The notes under the pieces are model-generated. The model searched no databases. It had not been told where the DNA came from and was given only the letters and a program-made list of their open reading frames with translations. Position numbers and translations under genes: made by a program. Below, piece by piece: positions 1-11,541 of a stretch of 64,000 nucleotides of DNA. Each line of letters starts with the position of its first letter. Position 1 is the first letter of the stretch. The DNA comes from Piliocolobus tephrosceles (taxonomy: Eukaryota; Chordata; Mammalia; Primates; Cercopithecidae): positions 47,887,737 to 47,951,736 of the forward strand of contig NC_045443.1 of assembly GCF_002776525.5 (NCBI RefSeq), read 5' to 3'.

Positions 1-182
1 GGCAACATAGTGAGGACCTCATCTCTTATTTATTTATAAATAAATAAATAAATAAATAGTAGGGGGCAGCTATCAGGTAGAAAAAATAGATAAGAGACAT
101 GAATAGGCTACTCACAAAAGAAATACAAATGCCTGGGCAACATAGTGAGGACCTCATCTCTTATATATAAATAAATAAATAA

Positions 183-218
<36 letters not shown>

Positions 219-292
219 TAGGGGGCAGCTATCAGGTAGAAAAAATAGGTAAGAGACATGAATAGGCTACTCACAAAAGAAATACAAATGCC
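1..292. repeat. 135-bp tandem duplication in DIP2B intron
   Basis: Positions 1-135 and 136-292 repeat the same order: Alu-like 'ggcaacatagtgagg', an AAAT tract, 'tagggggcagctatcagg', then an L1-like end 'aatacaaatgcc'. The copies differ almost only in the microsatellite: copy 1 has AAAT (about 36-58), copy 2 has AAAT plus about nine GATA units (184-219). Copy 1 may extend upstream of the window. Confidence 0.9.
160..219. repeat. (AAAT)n/(GATA)n microsatellite
   Basis: A short AAAT run is followed by about nine uninterrupted GATA units in the second copy of the tandem duplication. Uninterrupted GATA tracts of this length are usually length-polymorphic. Confidence 0.9.
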
Positions 293-375
293 CAGAAAAC
301 AAAGGAGAAGAAATTCACACATATTACTTATAAAATGCAATTAAAGCAATAATGAGATTAATGTCTACTGTCTTG
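225..375 (+). mobile_element. Old L1 ORF2-end fragment
   Basis: The order 'aagaaatacaaatgccc...tgcaattaaagcaataatgaga' resembles the 3' part of L1 ORF2. Diverged and truncated; also present in part in the first tandem copy. Family assignment by eye only. Confidence 0.5.
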
Positions 376-394
376 GATTTAAAGACTTTTTTTT

Positions 395-690
395 AAGTCT
401 GAGTATGGTGGCTCACTCCTGTAATCCCAACCCTTTGGGAAGCCAAGGCAGGAGGATTGCTTGAGACTAGGAGTTCAATACCAGTCTGGACAACATAGCG
501 AGACCCATCTCTACAAACAAATTAAAAATTAGCCAGGCGTGGTAATGCACACCTGTAGTCCCAGCTACTTGGGAGGCTGAGGTGGGAGGATTGTTTGAGC
601 CTAGGAGTTTGAGGCTGCGGTGAGTTATGATTGCACCATTGCACTCCAGCCTGGGCAACAAAGTGAGACTAATCTCATTAAAAAAAAAAA
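395..690 (+). mobile_element. AluJ-like SINE
   Basis: Complete dimer from 'gagtatggtggctcact' to an A-tail at 681-690; J-type features such as 'gaggattgcttgagactaggagttcaa' and heavy divergence. Confidence 0.9.
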
Positions 691-984
691 TCTTTTTTTT
701 TTTTTTTTAATGAATTAACAATGGGATATATTTTTTGGTACTTGATTGGCAAAGTTTGGAAAAATGGATCGCACACAGTATTAGGCAGGACATGGGAAAA
801 ACCAGACATTCTAATATGGTATTAATGAGTGTAAATGGATACAACAGTTTTAGAGGCCAGCAAATTAAAACTGAAAAGACTCATGTCTTTTGTACAGATG
901 CGTAAATGAATACAGCACTATTCATTAAAGCACTTTTATAATAGTGAAACATTAGAATGGCCTATCCAGCTGTAATAAAAGACT

Positions 985-1208
985 GGTTACATTCTAATAG
1001 CTACCATTTCCTGAATACTGACTCTGGGTCAGATACCATACTTGTTTCTGCAAATCTGTTTGCATTCCTTAATCTTTACTCCAAGCCTGTGAGAGGCACA
1101 GAGTACTCCGTTAAATGGCTGCAAAACAGAGGTTCAGAAAAATCCAGCCACTTGCCCAAAGTCTATGTTACTAGTAAGTGGCAGAGCCAGAAATTGAATT
1201 GACGCCAA
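985..1208 (-). mobile_element. MIR SINE
   Basis: Antisense MIR: 'taatagctaccatttcctg' through 'cacttgcccaaagtctatg' to 'agtaagtggcagagccag'. The open frame across it at 957-1202 is incidental. Confidence 0.75.
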
Positions 1209-1214
1209 TGACTA

Positions 1215-1607
1215 TGCTGTCCTGTCCCCCATGAAATGGCATATTACAGAGCTATTTTACAAAGTGGGCTAAGTCAACTCTTACTAACTTGGAAGGGTAT
1301 CTGAGATATACTTTGTAGAAAAACAAGTTGCAAAAAATATAATATCTGTTTGAAGAAAAATAACTCAGTACATTTATTTATATATACATATATTTATATA
1401 TTTATGTATACATGTTTATATCTTCTTAAAGGTCCAGAGAGATAAACAATAAATTGTAATTATTTGTTATCTCTTTAAAAGGGATGGAATTACTGGATTC
1501 ACTATTATATTATTTTTTCACTGAGCATGTATTTTAATAACACTTTTTAAAAATTACATATACTTTCTAAGAAAAAGCAAAGTTTTTCACTTCATTTTGT
1601 CTGTTAG
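1215..1607. other. AT-rich intron, nothing recognised
   Basis: Intron sequence just before the first coding exon. It contains an AT-rich patch around 1370-1420 (TATA/TTTA runs) and a T-rich stretch before the acceptor at 1606-1607. Confidence 0.6.
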
Positions 1608-1688
1608 GTAATTCCAGTGAATTCTGCAGGCTCTCCTGTTGGGGATGTGCCATTCATCCGATCAGGATTGCTGGGGTTTGTAGGGCCG
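1608..1688 (+). CDS. DIP2B: DIP2B coding exon (window exon 1)
   Basis: 81 nt, 27 codons, phase 0 at both ends, reading from VIPVNSAGSPVGDVPF to GLLGFVGP. Acceptor 'tctgttag', donor gtaagt. It belongs to the end of the large lobe of the first adenylate-forming domain; GLLGFVGP sits where ANL enzymes have the strand leading to the A7/A8 hinge region. Confidence 0.95.
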
Positions 1689-3986
1689 GTAAGTGATGCT
1701 CTCATGTTGATTTTGTTACATTTGATCCAAATATTTGGACTTTAATTCACAGAACAGAACAAATTCTGATTAGTCCAAGAGTGTTACAGAACCACTTCAC
1801 TTATATTTAGAGCAGTTCTTGTAAGGATGTCATAAAATGAGTTAGTGTTTATCATTTCCACTACCCAGATTCATTTGACTCCTTCAAACTAAGACATTTT
1901 TTATTTTCTTTTTTTCCCCACTGAGGTCAGAAGACATGATGAGACATCTTTTTATTTTCAGAACTCTTTTCACTTATTCTCACTATCTGATTTGATTAAC
2001 ATGTTGCAGTGAGTTAGAGAGTGCTGGAAAAAGTTATCTTCAGTAGCAAAGACAAACTATAATACATAGTGTACAGAGCATTTTCATGTAAACGATTGGC
2101 ACTATGTGATATGTAATAGTAAATCCTTTGAGTGAAAACAGTTTGGGCCGGGCGTGGTGGCTCATGCCTGTAATCCCAGCAGTTTGGGAGGCCGAGGTGG
2201 GTGGATCACCTGAGGTCAGGAGTTCAAGACCAGCCTGGCCAACATGGCAAAACCCTGTCTCTACTAAAAATACAAAAATTAGCTGGGTGTGGTGGCGTGT
2301 GACTGTAATTCCAGTTACTTGGGAGGCTGAGGTAAGAAAATCGCTTGAACCCTGGGATGTGGAGATCACACCACTATGCTCCAACCTGGGCAACAGAGCA
2401 AGACTTCATTTCAAAAAACAAAAACGAAACAAAACAAAAAAAAAAACAGTTTGTTATTCAGAACACAGTATTTATAGGTACAAGATGAGAGACAATCAGG
2501 ACATGAAAAGCCTATTCTCAAAGAGCTCACAGTGAACTTGATGAGCCCAAGGATGGCAGAGATCTAGGTCATGGAGGGGCTTTGCATGACATCATGGGAA
2601 GTAGGATTTTATTTTGTAAGTAATAGTTATTATTCCTAACTAAGCCCATATCCCTCCATTCATCTCTAATTACCTCCTACCCTCTCTTCTTTTCCACTTA
2701 ACATCTTCAGTCATATAAGAGATCTAATTTTATTTTATTTCTTCCTTGCCATTTATGGAGGGGCAGCGTGGGTGAGGACATAGATCTAGGAGAATCACTC
2801 TTGACTTTTTCACTTAGCACCAGGAAATTCTCAGAGACCCGCCTCTTTTTAGCTTACAGCTCCATGATTGAGGTCCAAGATGGAGCTCCAAGCCTCTCAT
2901 CTGCATTCCAAGAAACAGGGAAAGGTGCAGTCCTCTTCTTTAAAGGAAGATTCCCTGAAGCTGCTGTGCAACACTTTCACTTATTGGTCTGAACTAGTCC
3001 TACAGCCACACCTAGCTGCAAGGGAGACTGGAATGTAGTCTTTATTTTGGTCAGCCATGCCCAGGTGAAAATTATCCTACTGTGAACAAAATGGAGAAAT
3101 GGACATTGAAGGAATGGCAGCAACTGTCTCATTCTCTTACCAACACTGTAGCTTTTCAGCCTCTGTTGGAAATGGCTGCTTTTTTCCTGACATACAGGTT
3201 GAACCAATAGCTTGTTGAGGATATGGGTTATGTCTTACATGGCCCAGTCACTGTGTAGGGCACTACATTGTGCTCAGTAAATCAGTGAGTGACATTCACA
3301 TGGAGATAACTACTAGGTAGGTGAATAATGTAAACGGACTAAGAAATTTAGGAATTCTGTAATGAATGAGAAAAGTTAATTTGCTGCAAATGAGTCTGGG
3401 AAGATTATACAGTGATGCTTTTGGGATTTGATAGTAGTTCCCTGCTGCTCTGTTTTCTTATTGGAAAAGAAAGGCACCTACAGTGTTCCTTAGACCTTTC
3501 TTTATTAGCCTAGTTCTAATCTTGCCAGATGGAAACAGCATTACCCTTACCAACCTGAAGCAGCCATTCTCCTATTTAAACTGTTTTAATCTCCTCCAAA
3601 TTCCAATAGTAAATGAATACATTTTTCTTCCTCTGTATCCTTGAATAGAAACATAAGCAAACTAACACATAAATCATGGCTGGGAAAATCAGCTATGCTT
3701 GGGTGAAATCCTAGTTGCTTTCTTATAAAGTTCCCCCCTAAAATAAATAAGAGTAAATTCCCTTCTTAGGTATCCTGTGAGAACTCATTGGCTCTAAGAT
3801 GCCACTCTTTTCCCAGCTGATTTCAGAGATCTCAAGGTGTGAAACGGTTTCTCTAGAATCCGTAAAATATGGCAGTTGTCTTTTTAATACTTTTTAAATG
3901 AGATTTATTTAAAGGCGGGAAGTTAAAAGATGTCTGTTTCACTGTTTAAATCATGGAAATCAAGGCAAATCATCATTACCTTTCAG
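1689..3986 (+). other. DIP2B intron 1689-3986
   Basis: 2.3-kb intron holding one AluS. The stretch 2450-3986 has no Alu; about 2800-3200 resembles a very old interspersed repeat ('cacacctagctgcaaggga', 'tgtagtctttattttgg') that I cannot assign to a family. The remainder looks unique. Confidence 0.6.
2146..2446 (+). mobile_element. AluS-like SINE with short internal deletion
   Basis: Begins 'ggccgggcgtggtgg'. The right arm lacks about 20 nt between 'gatgtggag' and 'atcacaccact'. Flanked by a target-site duplication 'aaacagttt' (2137-2145 and just after the tail). Confidence 0.92.
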
Positions 3987-4114
3987 GGTAGTTTGGTGTT
4001 CGTGGTTGGGAAAATGGATGGCTTACTGATGGTTAGTGGTCGGAGACATAATGCTGATGACATTGTTGCTACTGGATTGGCTGTAGAGGCAATAAAGACT
4101 GTTTATAGAGGAAG
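3987..4114 (+). CDS. DIP2B: DIP2B coding exon (window exon 2)
   Basis: 128 nt, starts in phase 0 and ends with two bases of a split Arg codon. Encodes GSLVFVVGKMDGLLMVSG followed by RRHNADDIVATGL. The GKMDGLLMVSGRRHNADD segment is the first domain's version of ANL motif A8, the hinge between large and small lobes. Acceptor 'ctttcag', donor gtgagt. Confidence 0.95.
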
Positions 4115-4954
4115 GTGAGTAGTACAAAATTCAGATGTTAGCACCTTTTAATGGAATCTAAATAGATCTTCACATGGTGATTTCAGTTGTATTTTGTCGG
4201 TTCTCTTTCCAAGTGATCACATTGTTTTTGTTAAGCATTGCATAAGCCTGGCTTTTTTTTCTTCTTTTTCTTCTTCTTCTTAGCCTGGCTTTTGATATAT
4301 ATTTCACAACATCTGGTTCTTCAGCTGTAACTAAGAGGATTAAGATGCAACTATATCCTCTACTTCAGATTTAAAGTATTACCATTTGTTGAATCCTGAG
4401 GACTGAGGAGAATTCTAAAACATTAACTTCCTACATTTCTTCAATGCAAAAGTAGTGCCATTCAGACTAATTGAGATAGATGCTACTCTTTAGGCATTTA
4501 CATCTAAGAATTGTTTCTCTTGTTTCTAATTAAATTATACAATTTTAATGTGGGGATTGAGATAGTACATAATTTCAGATTCCATGGACAAAGTCAATTA
4601 GATATCTTTTTTCTTTGCTTATTAATGTAAGAAAAGATATTTGCTACATATTTGAGTAGTTGATGTCCTATTCAGCGGTTTGCAATCACGGATGTCTCTC
4701 TTTAAGGCAAACTTGGTGTCCCTTTAAGAAGAAAAATTAATGAAACAGTTTCTGAAATGTATAGTTTTTTTGTAGTGGTGTGGCTTCCTATGAGATGTAA
4801 AGTCCATGGGGCGCTATACCTGCCTTTGGTCACAGTCATATCCCAGCAATCGCTAGTGCCGGACACCTGGTAGGTGTTGGGTGAATGTGTGTGGAAGGAA
4901 CGAAGGAGGGTGTCAGGCAGGCATGCCGGCAGACTCTGCTCTCCGGTGCCTCCC

Positions 4955-5252
4955 ATTCTTTCATGCATTCATTCAACAAACATTCACTGGGTGCCAACAC
5001 TGTGCCGCTGTCCTGGAGGCTCCGGCTGTGGCAGTGAACAAAACAGGCCAAGTCTCTGTCCTTGTGAAGCTCACATGCTTGTTGTGGGAAACAGACAGGA
5101 ACCACATAAACAGGGCAATAGATAACATGTGAGACAGTGACAAGTGCTGTGGAGAAAAACACATGGGGGTGGGGGTGGCCTGCCAGTTTCTATGAGGTGG
5201 CCTGAGAGTGCCTCACTAGTAAGGGGACATTTGAGCGGAGACCTCCCTCAGA
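4955..5252 (-). mobile_element. L2 LINE 3' end
   Basis: Antisense L2 tail: 'cattcattcaacaaacattcactgggtgcc', 'cagtgaacaaaacaggcc', 'gacaagtgctgtggag' and 'gggacatttgagcgg' are complements of the L2 3' region in the right order. Confidence 0.75.
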
Positions 5253-5264
5253 ACCAACTTCATC

Positions 5265-5745
5265 CTCTCTCCCATGGCCTCTCAGGTCCACTGTGATCTG
5301 CCCTGGCCTGGGTCTGACCTCTCTCCCTCCCGGTCTCTGCTTCACCACTTTGCTCCAGGCACACTGGCCTTCTTGCTGTTCCTCAAACCTGCCAAGCTCG
5401 TCCCTACCTCAGAACCTTTTCGCTTTCCGTTCCTTCTGCCCGGAAACCTCTTCCTCCAGATCTTCGCGTGGCTCGCGTCCTCACCTCATTCAGGTCTCTG
5501 CTCCAATGTCCGCTCCTCAGGGAGGCGCCCCCCAGCCACCCTGCCCTCAGTAGTACGCCACCCTGCACACCACTCCACCCCTTGTATATTGCAACATGGC
5601 ATTATTCTGTATTTATGTGTTTGTTCTGTCGCTAACACATAAGTGCCACAAAGACAAGAACGTTGTCTTATTATCACTATGTCCCAACATTCATGACAGT
5701 TGTGCTTAACACATATTATTTAAATGAATGAATGCTCATTTTCAG
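5265..5745 (+). mobile_element. L2 LINE 3' end
   Basis: Sense L2: 'ccaggcacactggcctt', 'ttgctgttcctcaaac', 'tcaggtctctgctccaatg' and a closing 'aaatgaatgaatg'. It lies back to back with the antisense L2 just upstream. Confidence 0.8.
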
Positions 5746-5889
5746 AGTAATGATTATGACATTTTCTTTTCTAAGCTACTCATTTCGGGTAGCATGGTGG
5801 GGTTGTCTCCTCTCTGTAATTCCAGTTAAACAAAGCAAATAGGACTGGTTGTGAAGGGAGTCCTGATGTGTTTGATCTGTCTCTCTTAG

Positions 5890-6004
5890 AATTGCTGTGT
5901 TTTCTGTGTCTGTATTTTATGATGAGCGCATTGTGGTGGTTGCGGAACAAAGACCCGATGCTTCCGAGGAAGATAGTTTCCAGTGGATGAGCCGCGTGCT
6001 GCAG
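5890..6004 (+). CDS. DIP2B: DIP2B coding exon (window exon 3)
   Basis: 115 nt: one base completes the split Arg codon, then 38 codons from IAVFSVSVFYDERIVVV to FQWMSRVLQ, ending in phase 0. Small lobe of the first adenylate-forming domain; the hydrophobic strand ERIVVVAEQRP is typical of the beta-sheet in that lobe. Acceptor 'ctcttag', donor gtgagc. Confidence 0.95.
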
Positions 6005-6524
6005 GTGAGCACACCTTGGGGTCTGTGTCAGGTCAGCAGTGGCAGCAACCACTGCCTAAGCATTTCATTTTCTTCGATCAGCCGGTAATGCCACCTTATT
6101 TTTTCTTGCCAATCATTGCTCACATATTCTGGGTATATTAGCAAAATCAGATAATTAATACCATTTCTCCTTGTGGACCACATAGTATTTTTCTGCTCAG
6201 ATTGCCAACAACAGTGGAATTGACTTGCCTCAGCAAATTCTTTCATGCCTGAGTGTTTACTACTTGTGAAAGTTTTAACTGTCATATGTGGAACACATCT
6301 CTGGCAGTAATCAATCCACTTGTCAACAGTCAGCCACAGTTTTACTGTTTGTCATAAGTGGTGCCGACGGTGTAAGGGATCCAAGAAAATACAGCTATTA
6401 GCCTTACTCTGAAGGAGCTTTCCTGTGGGGCTAGAGATGCTAGGTGAGATAAACCATGAGGGAAGGAGAATGCTTTGGGCTCAGTCTAAGCAATATGTCT
6501 GCAGTGGGGAGCAGGCTAGAGTGA

Positions 6525-6755
6525 TGACAAGAGCCTAGTCTTCGCTTAGAATCATAGACTTGGAATCCCAGCTCCATTTCTTACCAGGTATGTGCCCTTG
6601 GGCAAGTCATTTAACCTCACTGAGTTTGTTTCCTAACCTGCAAAGTGGGATAAAATTATCTGTTTTATAGAGCTGTTTGGAAGGATTAAATGAGGTAATT
6701 AATTGAAGTATATAGTACCTGCAGTCAGTAAATAATGATGGTGATTGTTATTATC
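6525..6755 (+). mobile_element. MIR SINE
   Basis: Sense MIR core 'tgtgcccttgggcaagtca' followed by 'tttaacctcactgag', 'gattaaatgagg' and an end near 'cagtaaataatgatgg'. Confidence 0.8.
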
Positions 6756-7250
6756 CATCTCTACCAAAATTTTTTAAAAAATTATCCAGGCGGTGGCTCA
6801 TGCCTGTAATCCCAGCACTTTGGGAGGCCTAGTTGGGTGGATCACGAGGTCAGGAGATCGAGACCATCCTGGCTAACACAGTGAAACCCCCTCTCTACTA
6901 AAAATACAAAAAAAAAAAAAAAAAATAGCTGGGCATGGTGGCAGGCGCCTGTAGTCCCAGCTACTGGAGAGGCTGAGGCAGGAGAATGGCATGAACCCAG
7001 GAAGCGGAGCTTGCAGTGAGCCGAGATCGCACCACTGCACTCCAGCCTGGGCGACAGAGCAAGACTCTGTCTCAAAAAAAAAAGAAAAAGAAAAATTATC
7101 CAGGCGTAGTTGTGTACGCCTGTGATCCCAGCTACTTGGAAGGCTGAGGTAGGAGGATCACTTGAGCCCAGTAGGTCAGCACTGCAGTGAGCTATGATCA
7201 TGCCACTACAGTTCAGCCTGGGTGACAGAGGAAGACCCTGGCTCAAAATA
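6754..7250 (+). mobile_element. AluJ-like right half, split by AluY
   Basis: Old Alu beginning in the middle A-rich region ('catctctaccaaaattttt') and continuing after the inserted AluY at 7091 with 'attatccaggcgtagttgtg' to about 7250. Left monomer absent. Confidence 0.8.
6791..7090 (+). mobile_element. AluY inserted into older Alu
   Basis: Y-type ('ggatcacgaggtcaggagat'). Flanked by a direct repeat 'aaaattatccaggc' on both sides (about 6777-6791 and 7091-7105), so a normal LINE-primed insertion into the older Alu. The first bases of the consensus head are missing. Confidence 0.9.
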
Positions 7251-7284
7251 ATATAGTAGTAATAATAATAATGATAGTAATAAT
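7251..7284. repeat. (AAT)n-rich tract
   Basis: Degenerate AAT/AGT repeat, apparently the decayed A-tail of the preceding Alu. Confidence 0.6.
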
Positions 7285-7460
7285 GAGCCAGGTGCCGTGA
7301 CAGGCACCAGTAGCCCCAGCTACTCAAAAAGCTGAGGTGGGAGGATCGCTTAACCCAGGAGGTGGAGGCTGTAGTGCACTATGGTTGCACCTGTGAATAG
7401 CTACTGTACTTCAACCTGTGCAACACAGCAAAAACCCGTCTCTCGAAAAATAAAAAATTA
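7285..7460 (+). mobile_element. AluJ-like right monomer
   Basis: Starts 'gagccaggtgccgtgacagg' and runs to 'aacccgtctctcgaaaaataaa'. Diverged, right arm only. Confidence 0.8.
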
Positions 7461-7509
7461 TAAGAATAGTCTCCAATTAGAGAGGGCCACTTCCTCTCAA
7501 TTAATATTC

Positions 7510-7725
7510 CCTTTCATTCTCTGTCCCTTCACTCTTCTTTATTTTTCTATTTAGCACTTAACATCTTGTATGTTTATATGTATTGTTTTCTACATCCAGT
7601 ATAATATAAGGTAAGGTTAAGACTTTTTTGTCTCTCTTGTTCAGGGCTCAATCCCCAGAGCCCGATAGCTATGCTAGCAGACGTCGTAGTAGGCTCAGTA
7701 AATATTTGTTGGCTAAGTGGACGGT
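7510..7725 (+). mobile_element. L2 LINE 3' end
   Basis: L2 tail hallmark 'aggctcagtaaatatttgttgg' preceded by degraded 'tatttagcacttaacatc' and a 'ttcagggctcaatccccagagcc' segment. Confidence 0.65.
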
Positions 7726-7886
7726 CCAAAGGAAGTGTGGCCTGTCCTTGCTATACTTAGGTATCAGTGGAAGTGTTCCCGAGGTCTGTAACTTCTCTAC
7801 TTGGGGAACTTGAATTTATTAACTGCTAGTTAATAGCAATGTTGTAGAAACAATGCAAGCATGAGATGGTGGTGTTGCTAGATTAC

Positions 7887-8196
7887 TTTTTTTTTGTTTT
7901 TTTTTTTTTTTGAGCCAGAGTTTCTCTCTTGTTGCCCAGGGTAGAGTGCAATGGCACAGTCTTGACTCACTGCAACCTCTGCCTCCTGGGTTCAAGCGAT
8001 TCTCCTGTCTCAGCTTCCTGAGTAGCTGGAATTACAGGCACCCACCACCATGCCCAGCTAATTTTTTTGTATTTTTAGTAGAGACGGGGTTTCACCATGT
8101 TGGCCAGGCTGGTCTCGAACTCCTGACCTCAGGTGATCCACCCACCTCAGCCTCCCAAGGGGCTGGGATTACAGGCATGAGCCACCTCACCTGGCT
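7887..8196 (-). mobile_element. AluS-like SINE
   Basis: Full-length reverse copy, T-tract first. Target duplication resembling 'gctagattactttt'/'gctagatgactttt' on the two sides. Confidence 0.92.
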
Positions 8197-8819
8197 GCTA
8201 GATGACTTTTAATATTTCTTTCTATCTCAGCGTCTGTAATTCTGAATTATCAGCTGATATGGCGTAGGCTATTTGTAGTAGAAAATCAGAAAAGAAAATA
8301 TACTGAAGATAGACTAGTCAGGAAAGACTATGAAGAAGGTAGAATGGGGCAGATCTCTGAAAGATGGCTAAGGGGCAGATGTGCAAAGAGAATATTTTTC
8401 ATACCAATTGTATTTTCAGACAGAAACCTTATTTTGCTCAGAATGAACTTTGGGGCATATAATGGTAGAACCTTTGGTGAATTACACGTTTTCTTCTATT
8501 ATAGAAAAGTGAGTATACCTGACATTTCCCAAGATATTTGTTACTTTTCCCTGGAAAGCAACTATAGGAATTAACTACAGTGCCAATTTACTAATCCAAA
8601 CTCTTGTGAAAGTCATTTGGGTTCCAATTTGGGCATGAGATAACAGGCCATTCTTTTCGCAGTCTTTGTAACTTATCAGCTTGGAGCATTTGAGTCCATG
8701 GTAGAACAGTAAATGACACCATGTATTCTAATAGATTAAAGGCCAGAGGTGGTTGCATTCCAGGTCTGTGTATAATATAAACTAAATACCTAACTCAGCA
8801 CCTTCTAAGGAAAGGCAGT

Positions 8820-9125
8820 GCCGGGCGCGGTGGCTCAAGCCTATAATCCCAGCACTTTGGGAGGCCGAGACGGGCGGATCACGAGGTCAGGAGATCGAGA
8901 CCATCCTGGCTAACACGGTGAAACCCCGTCTCTACTAAAAAATACAAAAAACTAGCCGGGCAAGGTGGCGGGCGCCTGTAGTCCCAGCTACTCGGGAGGC
9001 TGAGGCAGAAGAATGGCAGAAACCCGGGAAGCGGAGCTTGCAGTGAGCTGAGATCCGGCCACTGCACTCCAGCCTGGGCGACAGAGCGAGACTCCGTCTC
9101 AAAAATAAAATAAAATAAAATAAAG
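8820..9125 (+). mobile_element. AluY, Old World monkey type
   Basis: Head 'ggctcaagcctataatcc' and right arm 'gagctgagatccggcc' are the monkey-lineage diagnostic bases. The tail is an (AAAAT)n run. Confidence 0.93.
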
Positions 9126-9354
9126 TTAGTAGATGACTTATCAGATGTGTTTTTAATGAGGAATTCAGGCGACATGTAGCACACTTGCTAACTTTCCGTG
9201 TATTCTAAAAAAAACAGAAACTTAGGAACTCTGCCAGACTATCCATTTCCCAGTCATCTGTGTTGGTTGGTAAGATAGTCTGAGGATTGTGATTTTCAAG
9301 TTTATTCTTCTGCCCTTTTAAATTGTTTTTTGTTTGTTTGTTTGTGTTGGTTTG

Positions 9355-9652
9355 GTGTGTTTTGTTTTTGAGATGGAGTTTCACTCTTGTCTCCCATGCT
9401 GGAGTACAGTGGCACGATCTCGGCTCACTGCAACCTCCGCCTCCCAGTTTCAAGCAATTCTCCTGCCTCAGCCTCCCAAGTAGCTGGGATTACAGGCACC
9501 CGCTGCCATACCTAGCTAATTTTTGTATTTTTAGTAGAGACAGGGTTTCGCCACGCTGGCCGGGCTGGTCTCAAACTCCTGACCTCAGGAGATCTACCCA
9601 CCTCGGCCTCCCAAAGTGCTGGTATTACAGGTGTGAGTCACTGTGCCTGGCC
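9355..9652 (-). mobile_element. AluS-like SINE
   Basis: Reverse copy with target duplication 'ccttttaaattgtttt' (before) and 'ccttaaattgtttt' (after). A (TTTG)n tract precedes it. Confidence 0.9.
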
Positions 9653-9679
9653 CCTTAAATTGTTTTAATAAAAGGCCTT

Positions 9680-9984
9680 GGCCACACATGGTGGCTCACG
9701 CTTCTAGTCCTAACAATTTGGGAAGCTGAAGCTGAGGGTCACTTGAGTTTGAGACCAACCTGGGACAATAGAGCGAGACCCTGTCTCTGCAAAGAATAAA
9801 CAAATGAATAAATAAATTAGCTGGATGCACTGCTTGTGGTCCCAGTTACTTGAGAGGTTGGGGCGGGAGGATCACTTGAGCCCAGCAATTTGAGGTTACA
9901 GTGAGCTATGGTCACTGTACATTGCACTCCAGCCTGGATGACAGAGCAAGACCCTGTCATTCATACATACATACATACATGCAT
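9680..9984 (+). mobile_element. AluJ-like SINE with (CATA)n tail
   Basis: Diverged full dimer ('cacttgagtttgagacc'). The tail has become a CATA microsatellite at about 9960-9983. Confidence 0.9.
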
Positions 9985-10088
9985 AACTGTGAGTCCACTC
10001 TACTTCTAAGATTGTATCTCTTGTTCAGTAAGACCTATGGGTAATATGGTAGAAACCTCCTAACTAGTATTAACAGTTGGTCAGTTTT

Positions 10089-10383
10089 AGCCAGGCAGGA
10101 TGGCTCACGTCTGTAATCCCAGCACTTTTGGGAGGCCGAGGCGGGCGGATCACTTGAGGTCAGGAGTTCAAGACCAGCCTGGCCAACGTGTTAAAACCTT
10201 GTCTCTACCAAAAATACAAAAATTAGCCCGATGTGGTGGCAAATGTCTGTAATCCCAGATACTAGAGAGGCTGAGGCAGGAAAATTGTTTGAACCCAGGA
10301 GGTGGAGGTTGTGGTGACCCGAGATTGTGCCACTGCCCTTCAGCCTGGGAGAAAAAACAAGATTCCATCTCAAAAAAAAAAAA
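10089..10383 (+). mobile_element. AluS-like SINE
   Basis: Full dimer, directly followed without spacer by another Alu in the same orientation. Confidence 0.9.
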
Positions 10384-10679
10384 GGCTGGGCACAGTGGCT
10401 CATGCCTGTAATCCCAGCACTTTGGGAGACTGAAGCAGGTGGATCACAAAGTCAGGAGTTCGAGACCAGCCTGGCCAACATAGTGAAACCCTTTCTCTCA
10501 TAAAAATACAAAAAATTAGCCGGGCGGGGTGGCAGGCGCCTGTAATCCCAGCTACTCTGGAGGCTGAGGCAGGAGAATTGCTTAACCCGGGAGGCGGAGG
10601 TTGCAGTGAGCCAAGATTGCGCCATTGCACTCCAGCCTGGGCAACAATGCGAGACTCTGTCTCAAAAAAAAAAAAAAAG
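10384..10679 (+). mobile_element. AluS-like SINE
   Basis: Second member of a head-to-tail Alu pair, begins 'ggctgggcacagtgg' at the end of the previous A-tail. Confidence 0.9.
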
Positions 10680-10857
10680 TTGATTGGTTTCATAATAATG
10701 AGAAATTCTTCAAGTATTAAATTTTAATAGAAAATATCTACGTGTGTATTCCTTGGATGTAGAGAAGTGTGATTACAAATATACCAACTTGAGGTCCAGG
10801 ACCACTTACGTCCATAAACTATATCAAAATGCATTGTCTTCAGTTTCTCGTTTTTCT

Positions 10858-11003
10858 TTTTAATTTTTTTTTTAAATTAAAATATAGAGATGGGGTTTTG
10901 CCATGTTGCCCAGGCTGATCTCAAACTCCTGAACTCAAACTATCTTCTCACCTTGGCCTCTCAAAGTGCCGAGATGACAGGTGTGAGCCACTATACCCAG
11001 CCT
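10858..11003 (-). mobile_element. Alu left monomer (FLAM-like)
   Basis: Reverse copy of a single left monomer from a T-run to 'gagccactatacccagcc'. Confidence 0.75.
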
Positions 11004-11541
11004 GGTTTTATTTTCTGTAAAGTTAGCACCAGAATGTGGGTATTTGAAAAATGATTGAGTGGATGTCTTCACTTTAGGATTAACTCGCCTGACCTGTGAT
11101 CAGTGGTTTTTCAGGAGCTCCCTTTTAGTGTATCTTTCCAAAGCATAGCTCCTTCTGTGTTTTTGCATTTGTATTTTGTCAGTTGACATAATATTTAATT
11201 ACATTGTGTGAAAACAAGAACAGCTGTCAAACAGTGTAGAAACACAGCTGACTTTAAGCAAACATGCAGTTACATGGCTGCGAGCACAGGTACGCTCAGG
11301 GTAGCTTGTGGCCTCCAGTGCTCGGTGTGCTGTGGGCCTCACCCCAGATGGTTTTCAGAGGAGATGCATGGTGACATGGTGAATCACTTAAGTGGGGGCT
11401 CCTGTAGAGAGTGCTGTTGTGTTCATAATAAAAATACCTTACCTCTGTTTAATTAGGCTTTGTTGGCTGTTAGCTAAAAGATTAAAAGAACCAAAACAAA
11501 TTTCTAAGTTTTTGACATTATCACTTAGGAGAGAACATATT

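Larger units (their letters stand above)
4115..5889 (+). other. DIP2B intron 4115-5889
   Basis: 1.8-kb intron without Alu. A CTT-rich tract lies at 4252-4282. The 3' half is made of two L2 copies in opposite orientation (separate entries); 4300-4900 shows nothing I recognise. Confidence 0.7.

Noticed and set aside
160..219. CRISPR-like regular repeat at the window start
   Set aside because: It is a tetranucleotide microsatellite in a vertebrate intron; no spacer structure.
5274..5642. 122-codon open frame
   Set aside because: Chance frame in an L2 3' end.
6842..7327. 161-codon open frame on the minus strand
   Set aside because: Entirely inside nested Alu sequence.
9960..9983. CATA repeat as a regulatory element
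   Set aside because: Simple expansion in an Alu tail.
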